Shown here: piece after piece, positions 59,732 through 64,000 of the stretch
Layout of the letters: each line of letters starts with the position of its first letter
Numbering within the stretch: position 1 is the stretch's first letter
Origin: Salvia splendens
Lineage: Eukaryota; Streptophyta; Magnoliopsida; Lamiales; Lamiaceae
Direction of reading: 5' to 3'
Assembly (NCBI RefSeq): GCF_004379255.2
Contig: NC_056047.1
Location: 17,002,293 to 17,066,292 of the forward strand
Length of the DNA: 64,000 nucleotides
Translations under genes and position numbers: made by a program
Notes under the pieces: model-generated
The model's database searches: none
Seen by the model: only the letters and a program-made list of their open reading frames with translations
What the model was told of the DNA's origin: nothing

Positions 59732-61493
59732 TGGCACGGACGCCACCCGTCGCCGCTGCGCTTGCGCCGTGTCAGCGAGCAGCTGACGTCGCGCGCCCTC
59801 ATTCGTCAACGGCATAGTGTTTAAATATTTTTTTTAAAAAATCGGGTTTTAATGTTAAAAAAACCGATTAAAAAAATTCACGGTCCCAATACAAAATTAT
59901 ATGCCGTTTATAACCGGTTTTCCCACTTTTTAATTTGGGGTTATGGTTTTTTACTCCCAAAAAATACACACTTTCATCTATAAATACCCCCCAATTTCAC
60001 TCCCAAAAATTCACATCAAACTACACAATTCTCATCATCATTCTCTCATCTCCATTCTCATCTTCAATCTCTCATATTCATTTTCATCTTCATTCTCTCA
60101 CACCCTACAACACCACTATGTCCGGTCACGACGATAACCCAAGCGGCTCCCACGGTTGGAACCCCGAATGGTTCGGTTCACAACCGTTTCCTAGTCCGGA
60201 AACGGACTATTCGGCCCCTCCTCTCACCCAAGATTCGGGCGTTCCGGGTGGCTACCGACCATACCCGGTCGACGACCAAGGTGGCTCCGATGGGCGATAC
60301 GGGTGGACACCGAAGCCTAGGCCTCCCGTCCCTTCCCAAACTCCGACTCCTCCATCTCGCGCCGGTGTCCGCACACTGTACTCACCGGCGGAGATGGATA
60401 GATTGTTCAAGGCGTACTTGGGAATATCCGAAGATGCGGTGGTTGGCACGAACCAATCCGGCGATCACTTTTGGTGGCGCGTCTCTCGGTGGTACAATGC
60501 AAACCGGCCGCCGGGAACGATCGAGCGCAATGAGAGTATGGTGCGCAACTGCATCGGCCGAGCCAACGACGAAATTGGCAAGTTCAATGGCTATTTCCTC
60601 CAGGAGTCGCGGAATGCCGGGAGCGGCCGGAGCGAGGTCGACATCATCACTGCGGCGCTGAGCACCTACCAATCCATGAACGGTAAGTCGTTCAAGTACC
60701 TAAATGTTTGGCAGGAAACGAGGACGCACCCGAAGTATCTGGGAGGCGTAACATCCTCCTCTAGCGGCTCTTCTAAACGCTCACGGTCGGCATCCTTATC
60801 CGACGCCGGCGAAGAAGTGGCTAGCCAACTCGCCGAAGCTAACTTGGGTAGCCCCGACGCCGGACCAAGCGGTTCCCGACGCCGATCGCAAGGAAGGAAG
60901 AAGGCGGCGACCGAACGCCGTCGCGCCGCGACTCCATCTGCCCCCGCCCCCGAACCCGCACCCTATGTTCCACCTCCACCCCCGAACAACTCGTTATGGG
61001 CCCTTTTGACCCAACTCAATATGGCCGATAGGTCAACTATGACCCTCACGCAACTTCAAACGCACGAGGACATGATATTGGGTCTCAAAAAATAATTGGG
61101 GTTGGTGCCGCCGGATGCGTAGTCTTCCTCGGGTAATATTAGCCAATAATCATGTAATTTTTAATTTTTAGGAGTTTAATTATGTAATTTTTAATTTTTA
61201 GTATTTTAATTATGTAATTTTTAATTTTTATGATTTTAATTATGTAATTTTTAATTTTTAGGATTTTAATTATGTCTTTTTTATTTTATTTGTAATTTGT
61301 AATATTTATTGTGGTTTTTTAATGAATTTTAGTATTATGGAAATGTTTTTGTGTAATTGAATTTTAAATTAATTGTGCTCGTCCTTGGGGAAGAGCACAG
61401 CTGTGGGTGTTGTGCTCTTGCCAAAGAGCAGGCAGAAAAAGTGGGGTCGGGCTCACAACCGTGCCGCTGGCAAGAGCACGGTTGTGGATGCTC
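59696..61493 (+). mobile_element. Non-autonomous PIF/Harbinger element B
   Basis: 1798 bp. The left end GAGCATCCACAAC and the right end GTTGTGGATGCTC are perfect inverted repeats of 13 bp, flanked by TAA (59693-59695 and 61494-61496). It carries ORF1 and no transposase. After ORF1, TTTTTAATTATGTAATTTT-type units are repeated five times (61150-61280). Confidence 0.87.
60118..61095 (+). CDS. Harbinger ORF1 (Myb/SANT-like) of element B
   Basis: 325 residues from ATG 60118. The frame is open upstream to 59935, but a TATA box (CTATAAATA, about 59979) and the MSGHDD start, which resembles MSGDGN of element C, favour 60118. Residues 1-87 are low in complexity and rich in Pro, Ser and Gly. The Myb/SANT-like trihelix starts YSPAEMDRLFKAYL (residue 88) and contains VVGTNQSGDHFWWRVSRWYN and FKYLNVWQ. 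A Ser/Arg-rich stretch follows, with a basic RRRSQGRKKAATERRR block that could be a nuclear signal. A C-terminal helix (MTLTQLQTHEDMILGLKK) ends it. No stop or frameshift is seen, so it could be made. It is the accessory DNA-binding protein of PIF/Harbinger; no DDE transposase is near. It could be mistaken for a host GT/trihelix factor or a GST T3-like gene. Confidence 0.85.
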   Translation: MSGHDDNPSGSHGWNPEWFGSQPFPSPETDYSAPPLTQDSGVPGGYRPYPVDDQGGSDGRYGWTPKPRPPVPSQTPTPPSRAGVRTLYSPAEMDRLFKAYLGISEDAVVGTNQSGDHFWWRVSRWYNANRPPGTIERNESMVRNCIGRANDEIGKFNGYFLQESRNAGSGRSEVDIITAALSTYQSMNGKSFKYLNVWQETRTHPKYLGGVTSSSSGSSKRSRSASLSDAGEEVASQLAEANLGSPDAGPSGSRRRSQGRKKAATERRRAATPSAPAPEPAPYVPPPPPNNSLWALLTQLNMADRSTMTLTQLQTHEDMILGLKK

Positions 61494-61496
61494 TAA

Positions 61497-63072
61497 TGCC
61501 ATCTCCAACCATTTACACAAAATCAAAATCCATCTTTGCAGGTCTGTCACATTAAACAGTAATTAAACTCCAACCATCTACACCAAACGCAAACCCAAAA
61601 GAATATTCCATATTCACCTACTTTTTTTACTTTTTCAATCTTACCTACATATTTATCTAAATTACATATTAACCCCACACCATTTTATCAATAATTTTCC
61701 AAACGTAATTATATAATTTAATACGTCAATTTATATTAATATATATATATATATATATATATTAAATATATTATATATTCAATTAAAAATACACAAACTT
61801 GGAAATTAAAATACATCAAACATACTATAACAACATCCAAACATAAATTACAGTATATTTAAAGACATTACAATTACATAAAACATAGGACAACACGAAA
61901 AAATAGCTAAAATTCAAGATTGCATATTTGAGAAATTTTCCCACAAATGATCAACTAATGCATTTCGAAGTTCCAGATGTGCATCTTTATTTCTTATTGC
62001 GGCATACCGAGTCATGTACTCTTGAAATTGAACATCTTCACTCGTCGTCATCTCAACTTCTGGTTGTGGTGCGAGTCATTTTCATTTGTTAGTTATTGTA
62101 ATTTGTGGTTTGTCTTTTATTTTCTATTTATGTCGTTGTAATATCATTTCCACTTGTAGCACCACTATGTGCTATGTTATGTTCTTTTTATTATTAAATA
62201 TCTATTATTTAAGATTTTTGTAATATTAGCATCATAAATATTGCAAATTATACGAAAGAAATAATTTTTAATAATATTAATATCATAACCTACATATTTA
62301 TTTAAATTACACATTACCCTCACAATACTTTATCCATAATTTATACTACATATATATACATTAACACCACAACACTTTATTAATAAATTTCCAAATATAA
62401 TTAAATGATTTAATATACTTATTTATGTTATGTACTACTTTTTATTATTAAGTATCTATTATTTAATTTATTTTTTGCAGTATTAAATTTCATAAAAATT
62501 TACAATAGAATACATTAAAAATATTACTGAAGCACAGTATATGTAAAATGAAATACAATTACAATTTACAATTAGAATACAATTAGAATACATTAAAAAT
62601 TTACAATCAATAAAATGCACTGTGTATGTATGTAAAACGAAATACACTGCCACCTCTCTATAAAAATGCACTGTGTATGTATGTAAAACGAAATACACTG
62701 CCACCTCTCTATATAATGAAGCCCATTTGTTGAAATGTAGTTGAAATATTAATGAAGCCCATTTGCTGTTCATCATCTTCCCAACCGTGTTCTTCTTCAC
62801 CAAACCGTGTTCTTCTTCTTCCCCAAACTTTTGTGCTCTCACTTCTACCTTGATATTCTTGCTCTATTCGAAACAGACTCAAACAAGGAGGGTGTGAATG
62901 CAATTTCAGAAATTATAAAATGGGTTTTGCGTTTGCTACAGTGCAACGCCATATATGGGTCGCCACTGTTCAAAATCGCAAAAAAAAAAAAAGATTTGGG
63001 ATGCGTTTTTGAGTATGGTTGGAGCTCCAATCTACTGCATAGATGGGATTTGCAGTATGATTGGAGATGCTC
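61497..63072 (-). mobile_element. Decayed PIF/Harbinger element with transposase remnant
   Basis: The left end TGCCATCTCCAACCAT and the right end ATGATTGGAGATGCTC are imperfect inverted repeats, flanked by TAA (61494-61496, shared with element B, and 63073-63075). The interior is AT-rich. It contains an (AT)n run (61738-61761) and a 58-bp tandem duplication (about 62590-62705, CACTGTGTATGTATGTAAAACG). Its only coding trace is the transposase tail at 61914-62080. Confidence 0.75.
61914..62080 (-). pseudogene. C-terminus of a PIF/Harbinger (ALP1-like) transposase
   Basis: On the minus strand about 55 codons stay open to a TGA at 61916-61914. They read PEVEMTTSEDVQFQEYM, then AAIRNKDAHLELRNALVDHL, then WENFS. 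The pattern (H-x-x-L-x-x-x-L-v-x-H-l-W) is the usual end of plant PIF/Harbinger transposases and the related host genes ALP1 and HARBI1. The catalytic DDE part is gone. Confidence 0.75.
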
Positions 63073-63108
63073 TAAGCGGCCACCGTCCCGCGTTCCGTCG
63101 CACTATTA

Positions 63109-64000
63109 GGGCATCATCCATTATGCGGCGCGCACCGTCCGGCGTTCCGTCGCGGAGAGACAAAACGCTCGCGCGACGCGTTGCGGCCCACCGTCCCGTC
63201 CCGCGACTCGTCCCTGCGAGACACGAGACGGGCCGTCTCGCCACGCGCCATGTGTGACGCCCACTCGCAGGCCCGCGAGTGGCGTCGTCACGCGCTGACG
63301 CAATAAATCTTTTTTTAAAAAAATTTCTAATTTTTTTAAAAAATAAAATTAAAATTTGTAAACGGCAATATTACCGTTTATATATCCTTTTTCTTTTTTT
63401 TATTTTTAATTAATTTTTTACTCTATAAATACTCCTAATTCATCCTCATTTCACACACAACTACACATCTATTCTTCCTAAATCATCTCAATTTCCTCTC
63501 CAATTTTCATCTAACATCTCATCATAAAATGTCCGGCGACGGCAACTCCGGCGGTGGAGGCTCCGGCGGGTGGGATCTCAACGCGTTCGGCGATTGGGAG
63601 ACCATGTACAACACACTGGGTGTTCCGGTTCATCGACTCCGGGCACCCAGGGTTCGGCGACGCCGGGGGTACCAACCACCCAATTTTGACGTGGATGCAT
63701 ATGCACGTCCCTCCACCCCGCGGTATTCGCAGGGATTATCCTAGACCCGAGAGGATTTTCTTGTTGAACCCACGCCGGGAGTAGGCCGAGGTGGGGAAAG
63801 AGGCCGAGGCAGTGGAGGAGGCCGAGGTGATGGAAGCTCCAGGGCGGAAGCTCCAGGGCAGAAGCCCAGGCGGGCGAGGAGGAGGAAGAGGACGAGGATA
63901 TAGGTCAGCATCCGTACAGCAACAACGAAACGATGACGGTGTACAACGCCTGGGTTTCCGTCTCGTACGATCCCATCGTCGGGAATCAACAACCCTGGAA
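63109..64000 (+). mobile_element. PIF/Harbinger element C, cut by the window end
   Basis: TTA (63106-63108) precedes GGGCATCATCCATTATGCGG, a Harbinger-type end. The GC-rich subterminal region with CGTCCGGCGTTCCGTCGCGG follows, then a TATA box (CTCTATAAATAC, about 63420) and an ORF1. The right end is beyond the window. Confidence 0.75.
63529..64000 (+). pseudogene. Harbinger ORF1 of element C, frameshifted and partial
   Basis: It starts MSGDGNSGGGGSGGWDL. The start frame closes at 63744. The SANT-like start is in another frame near the window end: QHPYSNNETMTVYNAWVSVS then YDPIVGNQQPW (about 63904-63998), preceded by an acidic EEEEEDED stretch. So at least one frameshift lies between. It is related in layout to ORF1 of elements A and B, but the protein is diverged. 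Confidence 0.75.

Noticed and set aside
62483..62842. Minus-strand frame of 119 codons
   Set aside because: It contains the 58-bp tandem duplication of a decayed Harbinger element and has no domain.

Overview
The window is nuclear DNA of a flowering plant. The evidence is a CYP707A cytochrome P450 with plant-type introns, a SKIP25-type F-box/kelch gene, an ankyrin-PGG gene remnant, an eIF4A-III-like remnant, plant mobile domain (PMD) sequences, and many plant-type transposons: Ty1/copia and Ty3/gypsy LTR elements, a TRIM, hAT, MULE, PIF/Harbinger and Stowaway. AT-rich intergenic DNA and TE families of this kind suggest a eudicot, possibly an asterid, but I cannot fix the species. Only two host genes look intact: an ABA 8'-hydroxylase (11179-13050, +) and a SKIP25-like F-box/kelch gene (57076-58377, +). 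Two more host genes are wrecked by transposons: an eIF4A-III-like DEAD-box helicase (25714-33053, -) and an ankyrin-PGG membrane protein (37596-46266, -).

Layout. 1-7033: a decayed copia element on the minus strand, cut by the window start, with GC-rich minisatellites in its LTR and 5' internal region. 7034-9950: AT-rich DNA with Stowaway-like MITEs and, at 9857-9898, two ACACGTGT boxes. 9954-11059: a hAT element with perfect TIRs and an 8-bp target duplication, sitting between those boxes and the CYP707A TATA box. 11179-13050: CYP707A. 13636-19181: a complete copia element with apparently identical 294-bp LTRs, a 5-bp TSD and one 1624-residue open polyprotein, so probably a very recent insertion. 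19187-23470: no gene, but a 605-bp TRIM and a Stowaway. 23474-25661: a PIF/Harbinger element carrying only the Myb/SANT-like ORF1.

25714-33053: the helicase pseudogene. Its second exon is split by a 4551-bp MULE with about 1.9-kb terminal inverted repeats that duplicate most of a PMD gene. 33054-35414: AT-rich with small tandem repeats. 35423-37453: a hAT-like element split by a solo LTR. 37596-46266: the ankyrin-PGG pseudogene; its last exon is interrupted by a small LTR derivative, a 5.7-kb gypsy element and a second solo LTR of the same family as the first. 46268-52478: a second gypsy element (minus strand) with an extra piece of internal sequence beyond its 3' LTR. 52479-57000: AT-rich with Stowaway elements. 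57076-58377: SKIP25-like gene. 59400-64000: three PIF/Harbinger-type elements side by side. Two carry ORF1 and the middle one keeps the C-terminus of a decayed transposase.

The host genes do not form a pathway. The common theme is transposon traffic: insertion into exons, insertion into the promoter of a hormone-catabolism gene, and gene-carrying non-autonomous elements.
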